Shown here: positions 23,000-34,216 of the stretch, in pieces
Numbering within the stretch: position 1 is the stretch's first letter
Layout of the letters: each line of letters opens with the position of its first letter
Assembly (NCBI GenBank): GCA_905250025.1
Contig: CAJNOJ010000286.1
Span: forward strand, 56,783-120,782
Origin: Adineta ricciae
Lineage: Eukaryota > Rotifera > Eurotatoria > Adinetida > Adinetidae
Direction of reading: 5' to 3'
DNA length: 64,000 nucleotides
The notes under the pieces: model-generated
Told to the model about the DNA's origin: nothing
Databases searched by the model: none
What the model saw: only the letters and a program-made list of their open reading frames with translations
Made by a program: the position numbers and the translations under genes

Positions 23000-24560
23000 T
23001 CAAGTTTCAAAATCTCAAAGGAAATTTTTATGAATCATAAGACAATCCATTACATTGGTGATTCCTCTGTTTTCATCGTTCGACATTTTTAAAAAAGATG
23101 TCGTTTCTAATGAGATTTCATTGTGGATTATTATTCGTCAAAAAACAAGAAGTCAGAGTTTGACTTTTTTTATTTTCTAAAGCCTAAAGTTCACGTGTAC
23201 AAGTAAATAATGTTCAGTAACTTGTGAACTACGTATGTCAAATGCAAGATGGCCGGAAGAATCACTGTGAATAAGTACAAAGCGCACACAAATACAACTG
23301 CAAAAATTAGAAGAGCGGTTACAGCAGTGAAATTAATCTTATATGCAGAAACAGTTGTTGTCACCCATTAGTTTGTATAAAAAGAAACCAGTCTTAATCA
23401 TATAATAAAGCAGGCCATGAACATCCACCGATAGTTTCCACGATATAGGTTACTATTTTAAAAAAAAAACAAGTTTTTCTCGGGGAAATAGTTTCCATCT
23501 ACATCTTACATTATAGCCACTGGTTGAAAAACTGCTTGAGTGACTCTTGAATCAAAGAACGTAACGTTTAATAAATCAGTATGGGAAATGTTTGATTAAG
23601 AATGGAAAGGCAAAAACAATTCTATTTTCTTTTGTAGAATATTTCTTCTCATCATTAAAAAAGTCACTGGATGTGAATATCTTGAGTATTGATAGTTTTT
23701 CCGAGTTCTTACATGAAGTGTACAAAGGAATTTCCCGTCCTTTTGCAAATATCTATCAAAAAATCATTAAAGGTTTCTAAAACGAAATTCAGTTTCATTT
23801 TTTACTAACGTTACGTTTCTTCGATCAGTTCTCTGCATGAACATATTCCAAATAAATATAGATGTCCAATGGATTGATATCGGGATTATCTATTTATCTT
23901 GAATATTTGAGAATAATAAAGAATTGATGAAAATATGTCGATGTCAATGTTATATATTTCATTTCCACCTTTTTGTAGCTTTATTCTCACATATCTCACT
24001 CATATCGGGATTACCTGTAAGTTATGTATATACTTGTTCCATGTTACTGGTTTCGTAGTATGAATCCTTTTGTTCTCTCTACTTTAAAAGACATATTCCT
24101 TCATTAACAAATACTCATCAATCTGAAATTGTTATTATTTTCCTTTACATAATTGTGTAATAACATTAAAAACGTGAATAGAACAAGTAATGATGTCATA
24201 GCATTGAAATAATGACTGTGTATAATCGAAATCAGTTGCATTTGTCCCTTCAAACGAACGAACATTGTGAAAAAAATCTTTGAATATAAAAAAAATCAAG
24301 AATATATCACCTAGTATAGTCGTATATATGACAGTGCAGATATTTTACTCAAGCACCGTCAACATAAAAATGTGTATGTGCACTGCATACACTGACGTCA
24401 ATCAGCTAAAAATAAAATGATAAAGCGATTTTTTTGTTTGTATTCATGCGGAACTATATTTATTCGTAGATCATTGTTCGCTTGCGTTTATATTTTATTC
24501 GCTTAAACGTCTGCGTGTATCGATATCCCTGCTGTATCTCGCAGTACCAATCGGATAATT
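23000..24560. other. Spacer, copy B1
   Basis: Mostly non-coding. On the minus strand at about 23170-23335 a conserved frame encodes INFTAVTALLIFAVVFVCAL and a further hydrophobic stretch. It is open in both copies and may be an exon of an unidentified membrane protein (see 32034-32394). The last 200 bases are the promoter/5' UTR of the glycine-rich gene. Confidence 0.4.
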
Positions 24561-25193
24561 ATGATGCAATCATTACAGATAATTTACACTGTATTGTCAA
24601 TACTTTTATATATTAACTTGATTAATAGTGCAGCGATCGGTAATGTGTTAGGAAGTGCGGTTGGAGGTCTAAGTGGTGGAGTAGTTGGAGCAGCAAGTGG
24701 CGCAGTGGTTGGCACTGTCGTTGGAGGAGTTGCTGGATCAGCTTTGGGTGACCCTCTAACTGGTGCTACCGGGGGACTTTCGGGTGGACTCGCCGGTGGA
24801 TTTTCGGGAGGGACGTTTGGTGGTGCTACAGGATCACAAATCGGTATTGTTACTGGAGATCTTACCGGCACTATCCTTGGTCAACCGACGGGAACGGTTC
24901 TTGGTACGGTCGTTGGTGGGGCGACGGGAGGTGTTCTTGGTGCTGGAGTAGGATCGTTAACAGGCACTCTAACCGGTGCCCAAGTTTCTGCTTCTGCAGG
25001 TGTACCCGGCCTTGTGGCAGGAACAACCGGAGGATTAGTTGGAGGACTAGGAGGAGGAGCTGTTGGTGGTTTGGTAGGTGGTGCCGGAGGAAGTCTGACA
25101 GGTCAAATTACCAATGATCTTACTGGTGGACTTGTGCGACGTCGCCGGCAATATTTCATTCAAGAAGCGAATCATCTCAATAATCTTTCTTGA
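24561..25193 (+). CDS. Secreted glycine-zipper (Gly-rich) protein, intact copy B1
   Basis: 210 residues starting at the ATG at 24561. A signal peptide (IIYTVLSILLYINLINSA) is followed by about 165 residues made almost wholly of Gly, Val, Ala, Thr, Ser and Leu with GxxxG spacing (VVGAASGAVVGTVVGG, GGLSGGLAGGFSGGTFGG). This is a glycine-zipper-like pattern that can pack as membrane helices or self-assemble. A tetra-arginine (LVRRRRQYF) near residue 193 could be a proprotein cleavage site, leaving a short C-terminal peptide. AATAAA lies near 25219. I do not recognise a named family; structural, antimicrobial or matrix roles are all possible. The GC-rich coding stretch stands out from the AT-rich surroundings. 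The antisense strand is also open over much of it, an effect of composition. Confidence 0.75.
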   Translation: MMQSLQIIYTVLSILLYINLINSAAIGNVLGSAVGGLSGGVVGAASGAVVGTVVGGVAGSALGDPLTGATGGLSGGLAGGFSGGTFGGATGSQIGIVTGDLTGTILGQPTGTVLGTVVGGATGGVLGAGVGSLTGTLTGAQVSASAGVPGLVAGTTGGLVGGLGGGAVGGLVGGAGGSLTGQITNDLTGGLVRRRRQYFIQEANHLNNLS

Positions 25194-28100
25194 TTCCTTA
25201 TTTAAGCTTTGATTGTCAATAAATATCAAAAGATGAAACTACTTTATCTGATTTCTATAACATTGATAAAAATAGTATAGCCGCTGTATTGCGATAAATT
25301 GCAAGAAAAGATAGATAGCTAGTTAGTCTTTCATGATAATGTGTTTATGGAATTGTACACTGCAATCATATTGCCATCGAGTGATATGACCTAAAAAGAA
25401 AGTAAAATCCATAGAAATATTTCACAGTAGCCATCAGCACAAAGAGCAAACCAACCATTGCATAGTTGACTACTATATTGCTTATATGCAAATCTATGAC
25501 AAAGCATTAGGAAAATACTATCAATACAAGATGGAACACTTCAGACATACCTTCCATTACATGAAGCTGGTTATGTACTAAACTGTGTTATAAAAATGTT
25601 TTCACACTGCATTTCAGCGAGCATGGATTACTGAATGACAGCATGCTTTGTACAGCTTGTTACGAAGATTCAAGTAAACATATCATAGAAGATCTAAATC
25701 CGATTCTCATTGTAATTAATTCTCGAATTTCCACGAATCAATAAATACTCGAGTGATCGTTCTAATACAAATTTTCGCGCTGATTCGATACAATTATACA
25801 ATCTTGGATGCCATTGGATTTGACTTTGTTTCAAACGTACATCCACACTCATTCGTTGTGTCCCCTCACGTTTATACCACTTTCTCGTGAAACAACACTA
25901 TTTCAAACGATGAAAACGCAAAGAGTTAAAGTAAACGTCTGAAAGAATTGTCAACTGTTGAAACTTATTTTGAGAAAATGTAGAATGCGCGAGCTGTTTC
26001 CTAAACAATCCGAAGTATTCGGTTTATACACATAACTATTCATATCAGAGCTGTACGGTGGGAACCAATCGGATCCGTTAAAATTTCTGTGAATTCCTGA
26101 AGAGGGACTCAGAAATCGTAGCTGAATCCGAAACACGGATCCGGCTACAGTATCCTGACGACGTTTTCATATTTTATTCACGAGCTTCCATATACGGGTC
26201 GTATCCAATGTTTTCCTGTTCCGTCGAGAACATCCGAAGTCCGACGTGTCAGATCTTGCACGTTTTTCATATGTGATATTTGCATTCTCAATCCAAGCTT
26301 ATTAGTTGATCTGTATTTTTTTAAATAGTCAAACTAGAATAAAAGGATTTCTATTCCGTGTGAGAAGTTTTCGATGCTTTTTTGACAGTTCACTGATTTC
26401 GGTACGCATTCAGTGGTACAAAGCTGCATTTTTTGCATTAATTCCAAACTAGTATAAAACATTAAACACTAAACCAAAGTCCATAGCTTGTCACGAGTAA
26501 ACGTTCTTCAGTGCAATGCCAACACGATCCAGTGATCATCATTTTCCAACGCTTGAAGTTCGAATTTACTAAAAGCCTCTTAAATGTCTCGAAAAAAGCC
26601 GAAATGATTAAGACAAGGCATTCACAATCATTGCAAGCTGTGGAAAATCGCTCCGAATCACAAAAGAACCTATAAAGAGTTATTTTTACATCACGGAAAT
26701 TCACATAATATTTATGTGAATTCGATTATAAATCGTACTCAGCTCATAAAGCAACAAATGAAATTCAGTCTAAATCCACCCTGTTAGGTAGAAACCCATG
26801 AATTGAATAGAAATGCCAGAAATTAGATTTAGATTTCGAATATGTCGAAGGATCATTTACTGTTTCGTTCTGCAGCACCACGTAGTATAGATAGGGGTGT
26901 TTTACTGAGCATTCAGTTGTATTTCCTTGAGATGAGTTTTTGGTGATTTCTACAGTGAATCCAGAGAAATCTAATCGAAATGCACTGATAATCTAGTTGC
27001 AATGCATGGAAATATCCGTTCGCATCTGATGGACTGAACAGTATTTGAGCATGTTAAATGCAGCTGAGAGCTGGAAAGTCCGTGTAATGATATTTAAGAT
27101 ACAGTTGAAATTTATTCTAGATACTTTTCGTTCATTCTGTCAGAGGAAGAGACGTTGAATTCATTGTTTTGGGTTATGAAACCAGATCGGTAGATAGAAT
27201 TTGATGGTGTACACAGAATCTCCTAGAGAAATTTATTAACATTACATTTGATTTCTGGTTATGGGATACCGCGTGGTTCTGAGTATTTCCTGGTGGGATA
27301 CTGATCGGTCCCGATTTTTACGACGACTGGATTGCCAAGTCTTTGAACGGTTCTGGTACAGATAGATTCCAGTGCGACGATGTGGGAAAATACCACGGGT
27401 CTGGCGGGATCCATCTACCAAAATCATTGGCCTGGGTAGTTAAAATATAAATCAATGCGTAGTCGTAGCTGAAGATCATGGCAGAAAAATATCTAACTCA
27501 CTTCAGCGACAATTGTCAAGGAAATTTTCGCAATACCTGGATTTATCTCACACGATATACCAATGCCAAACAAGGAGCAATCGACAAACTTCAATGATTT
27601 TTTTTCTTAGCTCATACAGGAAGGAAACAGAATGCGACGAACGCACATTCCTCTATAGCGGAAATTTGTTTCCGAGTAGAAAATTTTGAAAGAACATATT
27701 TAAATGCGGCCATTCTTTGTAGAGAAATGCTTTATGTTAAAAAAATTCTCTTTTATTACGTATGCAGACGTTTATTTGTGCACAAAACGTTATGGCACTA
27801 TTTACATTGTTGCATGGAAAAGAAACAGAAAAAAATTGCTTCAACGTTTCCGGTACATTAATAGTTTTTTTCCTTTTTTAACAGCATCGGTCGCATTTCA
27901 TGAGTTCGCTGTGTAGTATAATCAAAATTTTCTCCAATCAACTTTGATGTCTCTTTTACTTCACACGCAGCCGTACTATACATCGAAGATGATCAATATC
28001 TGACGATTACTCTGATTCTCTCATTCAGCCTTCTGGTTGTAAGAAATACATTTCTGAATTCTTAAAGAGCTCGCTATTAACAGCAGACTGCTGAGATTTT

Positions 28101-28891
28101 TCTGAAAAATTTTAAGAGTTCTAAAGTATTATTACTACACTATTGTTTTTGTGCCCTTATCAGTGTCAAGATTTTAGAACCTTCTTTAAATTTGAAAGAA
28201 TTTCCTCGCCTACGATGTGAAATATAAATATACTATTATTATAAGTCTAGTTGTTGATTGATAAAATTCAAGGACATCTAAAGAATAGTATTTATATATC
28301 TTTCGAAGGATAGATTTACACATACATACTAAATTTTTGACTTTTTGCGATGCGATTAAGACCCTAAGATGAACACTTTCGTGTGCCGTAGCTTATCGCG
28401 GTTTTGATCGAAAAAACTTTCTGCGGGACGTCTGACAGTGAATTTTTAATTTTACTCCGTAGGATCGTAGATGTGTAGGTAAAACTTTCGAAAAATATAC
28501 ACTTACAAAATCTGGGTTAAATATATATATCGTATGGTATATCAGTCAATACAGCTAAACGAGATTCGTTGAATAATATATATATATATATATAACTATT
28601 TACATACAACTATTCACGCATATTGAAAGCTGAATCTGCCATGGATAATCATAGATACTCGATTATAATATGCCTTAGTACATTCTTGCACTAGTTTTTA
28701 CTAGTAGTTCTGATATTAATAAAGAATTTGTTTTGAAAATAAGCGATCTATTTTGAATTCGGTTAGATTTTCACATTTATATGGAGTATATCTCTGTATG
28801 TAAGCTAATATAATCATATTTTTGGATAGAGCTCACCGAGATCTACCTAGCACACCTTCTCAGGTAAATCTTATTTAGAAAAGGTCGAATT
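25194..28891. other. Long gene-less stretch, copy B1
   Basis: No supported gene. The stretch is closely conserved with 34217-37524 (copy B2), including open but unrecognised frames such as the one at 26462-26704 on the minus strand. Conservation alone is expected for allelic copies. A (TA)n run lies at 28575-28595 inside a block (28565-28841) that B2 lacks. A word CGCGGTTTTGATCGAAAAA near 28397 also occurs at the right end of the transposon ending at 41226. Confidence 0.5.
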
Positions 28892-29005
28892 CGTGGTCCA
28901 CTTCATCTACAGAATAAATGTCTATGATATTTTCATATAAAAAAAGCAGCTCATTCATACTGAGTCGGTCTTTAATCGAAATTATCAAAACTCTTCGTAA
29001 CTGCG
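28892..29005. repeat. 114-bp contig-end overlap, copy 1
   Basis: Reads the same as 56936-57049 and as 37525-37638. It ends at the n at 29006, whereas 56936 begins right after another n. This marks B1 and C2 as adjacent on one haplotype. Confidence 0.85.
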
Positions 29006-29006
29006 N
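29006..29006. other. Single-n contig join
   Basis: Joins the B1 spacer end (equal to 37638) to the receptor 3' part that begins B2 (equal to 19893). The order B1 then B2 is a tandem placement of two copies of one locus. Confidence 0.9.
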
Positions 29007-29380
29007 TATTTCATTTTTTCGTTCCATTTACAATTAATTTTTTCTCAACAGTAATCATTATAATTACAATAGCTCGAAATCGTTCAACTGTTCAACAAAG
29101 ATTAACATATGTGGAACATTTAAAATTACAATTCAATGAGCATAAACATCACTTTATTGCATCATTTACTTTAGTATTATTGGGATTGCCTCGTCTTGTC
29201 ATCTCATTCATAAGCGGATGTATGAAATCACCAAAGAATTCATGGTTATTTCTAACTGGATATTTTCTTTCATTTTTACCATCGATGATGACTTTTGTTG
29301 TTTATGTTTTACCATCAAAAACTTACAAAGATGAATTTGATAATCTTGTTCGAAAACAATTTCGACGCTTTCGTAATTAA
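29007..29380 (+). CDS. 7TM receptor, C-terminal part, copy B2
   Basis: Starts in mid-codon at a contig edge within the fifth helix and ends at the TAA at 29378-29380. It covers the end of helix 5, the third intracellular loop (VEHLKLQFNEHKHH), helices 6 and 7 (LVLLGLPRLVISFISG, SMMTFVVYVLPSKTY) and the basic tail RKQFRRFRN. It differs from the A2/B1 copy by a few conservative residues (Phe/Leu, Ile/Val, Leu/Val). It is incomplete only because of the contig edge. Confidence 0.9.
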
Positions 29381-31103
29381 ACTCCGACTAATTATGATTA
29401 CGGAAGGGAGTCTTTGTTCAGCTTTAACGAATTAAAGAGAATATGAAAACTGCGAGAGGAGCATGGTTAGGTTTTTACTCTTTCAGATATATATAGTAAC
29501 ATAATAAATAACGGATACGTTGACTCATAAATTTGAATGTTAATTTTACTAGTTCTCTACATACAGAACAATTGCAAAACGGGGTATATCTAGAGATGTG
29601 CCAATTCAAAATTCTTCTGGATAAATTTTTATTTCGAAGCTAAATTAGTATGGACAAGCGACTTTTAAGGACATACAGTCTTTCCTCGATGATCATATGT
29701 ATAGTTTTTAGTATTTATGTTGTTTTCATAAAATCTTGGTCATTCTCTGATTGATAATAGAAATAATCGAAATCTAACCGCGATTATGTACATTGTTCAA
29801 TAAGGTTCTCTAATATATACATTTAGAAGTATTTATATTATTCATCAGATAGTATCGATAGAAGATATGTTTTAATTTTAATTCCTAAAGATATCATTTT
29901 TCGTAATAAGCAAGGATAACAAGCATCACTCGAATATCTATAATTGATCTGATGGCTATTTTCGAGGTTATATGTTTACATGTCGTTTTTTGTTCCTACA
30001 TCATTCGATGTTCTTACCCACGTCTTTCTATACATCCTATCTTTTCTCTTCGATATTAAACATAAAGAAACATTTGTTTAACTAGCAAATTTATAAACGA
30101 TTAAAATATGATAACATGATATTATCATTTACGTTCATCGGTCCCTGTCTTTCTACTATAACATTGTACACATGAATAATTTTATGTATTGTAAACATTA
30201 AGATTAAAAAGAAAAAGACTTATCATGGTTCATATGAACAATAAACTTAATGCTAAATCAATGCAATCGTAATAATTCTTGCTTTTTTTTCTTCAATTAA
30301 CATGTACAAATTTGTATATTTCTATTCTACGGAACAGGAAGTACATCATTAGTAATTATTTTATCTGTCGTTTGTCTTGGACTTATTTTATTCGCAATTG
30401 CAATAGTTATTGTCTATGTGACAAAAAATATGCTTTTCCTTGAAAAATTCTATTTCATTCAGCTACTGCTCTTGATGGTGCCGTTTATAATACTCGCAAT
30501 ATTCGTGGGTCTGCAGGCGTTACCTGTCGTAGTTCCAATGGCGATGTTTTGACTTTAATGGGTTCGTTTTATGTTGCTATTAATGGTGTTTGCATTACTC
30601 CCTATAGTTGTTATCAGTCAAGTTCTGGTTGATGACGATTACTATGCATCGATAATTTTATATAGACCTGTTCCTTGCTCTATTTCGATTTTCATAAGTT
30701 TTATTTTTTAGTTACTATGAATATATCTGAAAGACTGATATGTTAATGCTGATTTAAAGAAAAGAAGGAAGATGGAGAACTCAATTAAAGTTCTTTTGGG
30801 AAGATGCATTGTAAGAACGGAAAAGGTTTTTTCGTTTATATAAAATGACTTTTATAGAGTTCTGATGTATGGATATTTGTTCACAATGTGATTTAACTAG
30901 AAATTTGTCACGATTTTACAGTCTTTATTTATATCGTTGAAAAATTATGAAAAGTCAGTTGTATAGGAGAAAAGCAATAGAATAATAATTCATAACAAAT
31001 GATAATTCTTTATTAGAACGTTTAATCAAGTTAATTTCTCAATGAATAGAGTTACATAAGAGAGAACTTTTTGACTTTCAAATTCCGATTTGTATATTTA
31101 TTT
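29381..31103. other. Spacer, copy B2
   Basis: Homologous to 20267-22241 with indels. The donor-like GTAAGT after MDKRLLRTYSLSSMI is changed here to ATATGT, so that exon (if real) is not usable in this copy. No other gene is visible apart from the fragment at 30337-30633. Confidence 0.4.
30337..30633 (+). CDS. Putative small membrane protein fragment, copy B2
   Basis: Same fragment as at 21262, without the 60-base extra block. The hydrophobic helix runs directly to a possible short intron (about 30413-30460, acceptor TTTCATTCAG). It then continues ATALDGAVYNTRNI, TCRSSNGDVLTLMG and CYQSSSG with a TGA. The start exon is not identified and the intron donor is weak, so the gene model is provisional. 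Confidence 0.3.
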
Positions 31104-31863
31104 TTAATGACAATGGCAAGTACAAAGTTCTACCGAGACACTTAAATTGAGACTTCCATCGTTTCCATATGTTGATTGATTATCGGCATATGCACGATAA
31201 TAACCAGCAGTATTTCGATTGTCCTTTTCGAGATAAAAACAATTACGACAGTTACTACATTCGATTGAAGTATTCGTATAATCTAAATAAAAAGAAATCG
31301 TTTTTCCAACAAGACAACAGAGTTCATATGTTACTAGAGAGCTGAATCATTAGTTGAACAATTGTGTCATGTTGATCGTTGATTCGTTCTTTGAGTTGTT
31401 GATTTTCATTAATGATTTCAGTCAATGTCGATCGAAGAGGTTCAAAAGTACATTTCGATTCATGGTTTGCTAATTGGTCACGCGTGCCTTTCCATGGACA
31501 TTTGATATCTGCTGCCGAACAAGAAACATGAACTTTCGGACAAGTTTTCTCGATATGTTCATGAAAATCACGTCTTCGTATGTTTGTAGTTTCACACAAC
31601 GTACATTTAACCGGAAGATGTTCAACGAAATTCTTTACCGAATGAGTTGCTTGTGTGAGACTATTAATTGATCCAATATGTTTTCGACAAATGGGACATG
31701 ATGAATTTCCGCCGAAAATCCACTTTGTAATACATCGACGACAAAATGAATGACGACATGGAGTACGCAATGGATCGATGAAAGGAGAACTACAAACAAT
31801 GCAGATGAATTCAGGTTCTATTGATGTTTCATTGACATATTCATAATTGGTATTATTAGCCAT
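31104..31863 (-). CDS. RING finger/TRAF-type zinc finger protein, copy B2 (2 exons)
   Basis: Exon 1 is 31335-31863 and exon 2 is 31104-31282; the intron is 52 bp with the same donor and acceptor as copy B1. The product has the same 235-residue length. Differences in exon 1 are few and conservative (His37Arg next to the zinc-binding His38, plus single changes in the linker and coiled coil). All eight RING zinc ligands are kept. The 2-bp length change between copies falls inside the intron. Without splicing it would change the downstream frame, which supports the intron call. Confidence 0.85.
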
Positions 31864-33584
31864 TCAAGTTTCAGAATCTCAAAGGAAATTTTTATCAATC
31901 ATAAGACAATCCATTACATTGGTAATTCCTCTGTTTTCATCGTTCGACATTTTCAAAAAAGATGTCGTTTCTAATGAGATTTCATTGTGGAGTATTATTC
32001 GTCGAAAAACAAGATGTCAGAGGTCGACTTTTTTTATTTTCTAAAGCGTAAAGTGCACGTGTACAAGTAAATAATGTTCAGTAACTTGTGAACTACATAT
32101 GTCAAATGCAAGATGCCCGGAAGAATCACTGTCAATGAGTACAAAGCGCACACAAATACAACTGCAAAAATTAGAAGAGCGGTTACAGCAGTGAAATTAA
32201 TCTTATATGCAGCAAAAGTTGTTGTCACTCATTAGTTTGTATAAAAAGGAACCAGGTTTACTCATATAATAAAGCAGGCCAAGAACACCCATTGATAGTA
32301 TCCATGATACAGAATAGTTTGCGTCAAATCTATAAAAAAAAAACTTTTTGAATAAGTCTGCCATATCTCGCATCATATGAAATAACGAGAACAAAAATGA
32401 ACTCTCTGTTTAGGTGTCTTTTATTTACAATACTCAAGTTTGCTAGAGAAATGATAGTCTGCACTAAGCTCTGCATATCTATACCAAAAAATCTTTATCG
32501 TCCTGTCAGCAACTGGAAGTTGTGGTTATTATTTAAGAAAAAAAACAAGTTTTTCTCGAGGAAATAATTTCCATCTACATCTTACATTATAGCCACTGGT
32601 TGGAAAACTGCTTGAGTGACTATAGAATCAAAGAACGTAACGTTCAAAAAATCAGTATGGGAAATGTTTAATTAAGAATGGAAAGGACAAAACAATTCTA
32701 TTTTCTTTTGGGGAATATTTCTTCCCATCATTAAGAAAAGTAACTGGATGTGAATATCGTGAGTATTGATAGTTTTTCCGAGTTCTTATATGAAGTGTAC
32801 AAAGGAATTTCCCGTCATTTTGCGAATGTCTATCGAAAAAAACTATTAAACGTTTCTGAAACAAAATTCAGTTTCATTTTTTACTAACGTTACGTTTCTT
32901 CGATCAGTTCTCTGCATGAACACATTCCAAATAAATATAGATGTCCAATGGATTGATATCGGGACTATCTACTGATCTTGAATATTTGAGAATAAAAAAG
33001 AATTGATGAAACTATGCCGATGTCAATGTTATATATTTCATTTCCACGTTTTTGTAGCTTTATTCTCACATATTTCACTCATATCGGGATTACCCGTGAG
33101 TTATGTATATACTTGTTCCATGTTACTGGTTTCGTAGTATGAATCCTTTTGTTCTCTCTACTTTAAAAGACATATTCCTTCATTAACAAATACTCATCAA
33201 TCTAAAAAATTATTATTATTTTCCTTTACATAATTGTGTAATAACATTAAAAGCATGACTGTGTATGATCGAAATCAGTTGCATTTGTTCCTTCAAACGA
33301 ATGAACATTGTGAAACAAATCAAGAATATATCACCTAGTATAGTCGTATATATAACAGTGCAGATATTTTACTCAAGCACCGTCAACATAAAAATGTGTA
33401 TGTGCACTGTATACACTGACGTCAATCAGCTAAAAATAAAAACATAAAGCGATTTTTTTGTTTGTATTCATGCGGAACTATATTTATTCGTAGATCATTG
33501 TTCGTTTGCGTTTATATTTTGTTCGCTTAAACGTCTGCGTATATCGATATTCTTGCTGTATCTCGCAGTATCAATCGGATAATT
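31864..33584. other. Spacer, copy B2
   Basis: Homologous to 23000-24560. It holds the possible membrane-protein exons at 32034-32394 (minus strand); otherwise nothing is recognised. Confidence 0.4.
32034..32394 (-). CDS. Possible membrane protein exons (unidentified)
   Basis: Two overlapping minus-strand frames. The upstream one encodes WILSMGVLGLLYYMSKPG; the downstream one encodes INFTAVTALLIFAVVFVCAL then TVILPGILHLTYVVHKLLN and ends RFRK. An ACTAATGA branch-point-like word and a possible acceptor (ATATAAG) lie between them, but no splice keeps both frames cleanly. The downstream frame is also open in copy B1 (about 23190-23335), while the upstream part is disrupted there. It may be a gene fragment or pseudogene. 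Confidence 0.25.
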
Positions 33585-34216
33585 ATGATGCGGTCGTTAC
33601 AGATAATTTACACTGTATTGTCAATACTTTTATATATTAACTTGATTAATAGTGCCGCGATCGGTAATGTGTTAGGAAGTGCGGTTGGAGGTCTAAGTGG
33701 TGGAGTAGTTGGAGCAGCAAGTGGAGCTGTGGTTGGCACTGTCGTTGGAGGAGTTGCTGGATCAGCTTTGGGTGATCCTCTAACTGGTGCTACCGGGGGA
33801 CTTTCCGGTGGACTCGCCGGTGGATTTTCGGGAGGAACGTTTGGTGGCGCTACAGGATCACAAATCGGTATTGTTACTGGAGATCTTACTGGCACTATCC
33901 TTGGTCAACCGACGGGAACACTTCTTGGTACGGTCGTTGGTGGGGCGACGGGAGGTGTTCTTGGTGCTGGAGTAGGATCGTTAACAGGTACTCTAACCGT
34001 GTCCAAATTTCTGCTTCTGCAGGTGTACCTGGCCTTGTGGCAGGAACAACCGGAGGATTAGTTGGGGGACTAGGAGGAGGAGCTGTTGGTGGCTTGGTAG
34101 GTGGTGCTGGAGGAAGTTTGACAGGTCAAATTACCAATGATCTTACTGGTGGACTTATGCGACGTCGCCGGCAATATTTCATTCAAGAAGCGAATCGTCT
34201 CAATAATCTTTCTTGA
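33585..34216 (+). pseudogene. Glycine-zipper protein, frameshifted copy B2
   Basis: Homolog of 24561-25193 but one base shorter (632 against 633). A single G is missing in ACCGGTGCC near 33999, after the residues GSLTGTLT. The frame then leaves the glycine pattern and stops at 34061. The downstream original frame is still intact to RRRRQYF and the TGA at 34214. The break is a one-base change in a GG pair. It could be a real allele-specific mutation or a sequencing error. Confidence 0.75.

Noticed and set aside
24584-24871. Antisense Pro-rich open frame over the glycine gene
   Set aside because: A side effect of glycine/GC-rich codons on the other strand; no start context or family match.
25194-28891. 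Conservation of a long stretch between B1 and B2 as a sign of function
   Set aside because: Alleles are expected to be this similar; conservation between them is no evidence of constraint.
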